From NCBI GenBank assembly GCA_964605095.1, contig CAZSBS010000005.1, forward strand, positions 1-39,978: DNA of 39,978 nt, read 5' to 3'. This DNA is from JAUWQU01 sp964605095 (GTDB taxonomy: Bacteria; Planctomycetota; Phycisphaerae; SM23-33). The translations under genes and the position numbers were made by a program. The notes under the pieces were generated by a model. The model ran no database searches and was not told the origin of the DNA. It saw nothing but the letters and a program-made list of their open reading frames with translations. Shown one piece after another: positions 39,022-39,978 of the stretch (the first letter of the stretch is position 1; every line of letters begins with the position of its first letter).

Positions 39022-39978
39022 TTATTTCCCCACGCAGAACCTCGCAAAGATCCGGCCAAGGATTTCCTCGCTAACGTAACCGGTTGCATCGGGGCTTACC
39101 TGGCCAAGCTCGGCCAGGGCCGCGCGGAGCTCGACGGCGACAAGCTCAGCCGCGTCGGCTATCTCGGCCGCGCCGGCCAGCAGGTCGGCCGCTCGATCGG
39201 CCCCGGCCGCGGCGGCGAGGATGCATCGCTTCTGCCTGGCGTGCAGGCCCAACTGCTCACCCGACCGCCACACCGACGAGCCAAGCAACTCCCCCAGCCG
39301 CCGCCGAAGTTCATCAAGCCCCTGGCCCGTCACGGCGGAGGTTAAGAGCACGCCCGAAGCAGTCCCGCCGGCTGGCCCGGCTGCGCCGTGGCAAGCAATC
39401 CCCAAATCCGCAATCCCCAATCCGCAATCCGCAATCGAAAGGTCCGCCTTGTTGGCCAGGACGATCATGGGCGCGTTTGGGGTGGCTTGGCGTAGGCGGT
39501 CGAGGAGGTCCGCATCCTCGGGCGTGGGGCCCTCGGCGGCGTCCAGGACAAAGCACACGACATCGGCTCGCCGCACGGCCGCATGGGCGGCATTGTCGGC
39601 GGCGGCGGCCAGGCTGTCACGGTCGCCCAGCGAGTCACCCGGGCGTGCGAAGCCGGCGGCATCCTGCAATATCGCGGCCTCACCCGAAGGCAGCGACAGC
39701 GGCGCGGCCAGCACGTCGCGTGTCGTGCCGGCCAGGGCGGAGACTATCGCCCTGTCCTGGCCGGTAAGTGCGTTGAGCAGCGAGCTTTTACCCACGTTGG
39801 GCCTGCCCGCCAGGACAACGCATGGCTGATGGGCAGTCTCGGGCATCTCGCCGGCGGTCTGGGCCGCGGCCCGGAGCCCTCGCGCCTCGCCTGCCAGGGC
39901 GGCGGAAAGCTCGCGGGCGTCGGCGAGGTGGATGTCCTCATCGGCCAGGTCGATGGACGCCTCGACGGTCGCCATTGC
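39022..39978 (-). CDS. mnmE: tRNA modification GTPase MnmE, 3' part (cut by the window end)
   Basis: The C-terminal 318 residues of MnmE, which with MnmG installs the aminomethyl or carboxymethylaminomethyl group on U34 of tRNAs. Seen: the end of the first helical part (EASIDLADEDI); the G domain with GRPNVGKSSLLNAL (G1), AGTTRD (G2), DAAG (G3) and NKAD (G4); the following SAVTGQG (G5 region); and the C-terminal motif FCVGK, whose cysteine is typical. The N-terminal folate-binding domain lies outside the window. The ATG at 39975 is internal and not the start. Odd: between NKAD-L and VLLTSA are about 28 residues, part of them (SIADCGLGIADLGIA) encoded by a GATTGCGG intergenic-type repeat. Confidence 0.95.
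   Translation of the reverse strand, partial: AMATVEASIDLADEDIHLADARELSAALAGEARGLRAAAQTAGEMPETAHQPCVVLAGRPNVGKSSLLNALTGQDRAIVSALAGTTRDVLAAPLSLPSGEAAILQDAAGFARPGDSLGDRDSLAAAADNAAHAAVRRADVVCFVLDAAEGPTPEDADLLDRLRQATPNAPMIVLANKADLSIADCGLGIADLGIACHGAAGPAGGTASGVLLTSAVTGQGLDELRRRLGELLGSSVWRSGEQLGLHARQKRCILAAAAGADRAADLLAGAAEIADAAELVAVELRAALAELGQVSPDATGYVSEEILGRIFARFCVGK
39395..39437 (-). repeat. GATTGCGG repeat inside mnmE
   Basis: On the minus strand GATTGCGG, GATTGGGG and GATTTGGGG units lie in frame inside the mnmE G domain, between the G4 and G5 motifs. The same motif family lies directly behind the TIM-barrel gene at 11321-11350. Confidence 0.8.

Noticed and set aside
1..39978. tRNA, rRNA or known riboswitch genes
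   Set aside because: I looked for cloverleaf-type and common riboswitch patterns by eye, including before metG and ribD, and saw none. A covariance-model search would be needed to exclude them.

Overview
The window looks like chromosomal DNA of a planctomycete, most likely of the Phycisphaerae / Sedimentisphaerales side of the phylum. The grounds are: high GC; a large secreted protein combining autotransporter-associated beta-strand repeats, a dockerin-like segment and a PEP-CTERM tail (13272-16238); several Tat-exported Gfo/Idh/MocA and TIM-barrel proteins; a Minf_1886-type protein, which I recall as restricted to Planctomycetes and Verrucomicrobia (24025-24420); and carbohydrate genes scattered between housekeeping genes. 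The assignment rests on gene content only. I see no rRNA, tRNA or CRISPR array.

Layout. 64-6343 (all minus): a URO-D/MtaA-like methyltransferase, a 1188-residue HD - STAND ATPase - HEAT protein resembling a defence NLR, and an AAA/DUF4143 ATPase preceded by a 38-bp near-perfect palindrome. 6408-10145 (minus): rsmH, a divergent sigma-70 factor, a Mpo1-like membrane protein and an MlaE-type permease. 10351-21237: an export and sugar block with a Tat-exported TIM-barrel protein, a Gfo/Idh/MocA protein, the PEP-CTERM surface protein, a parallel beta-helix protein, xylose isomerase and an EamA transporter. 21312-28845: ribD with a terminator, a 62-residue protein, a MITE-like element, an operon metG - Minf_1886 protein - amidase, a coupled pair (RseC-like protein, rnfC) and a YkgJ-type cysteine-cluster protein. 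28913-35603: a decayed mttB-like gene, alpha-L-fucosidase (GH29), a SASA-type esterase, an EEP-family phosphodiesterase, a ThuA-like protein and a second Gfo/Idh/MocA protein. 35937-39978: an HTH-EIIA regulator behind a clear promoter, a GYG-rich lipoprotein, a zinc-ribbon YqaA/DedA membrane protein that seems to start at ATA, and the 3' part of mnmE.

How it works together: GH29, the esterase, the beta-helix protein, xylose isomerase, the TIM-barrel protein and the two oxidoreductases fit breakdown of acetylated, fucose- or xylose-containing polysaccharides. They are not arranged as one operon, and most genes have their own ribosome binding site and often their own promoter region.

The strongest unexplained signals are (1) the HD-STAND-HEAT gene as a candidate single-gene defence system, and (2) a set of modular intergenic repeats lying directly behind genes, in sense orientation. 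Some of these supply the TAG stop codon itself. Two copies share a 67-bp perfect match containing a hairpin, and one repeat type appears to sit in frame inside the mnmE GTPase domain.
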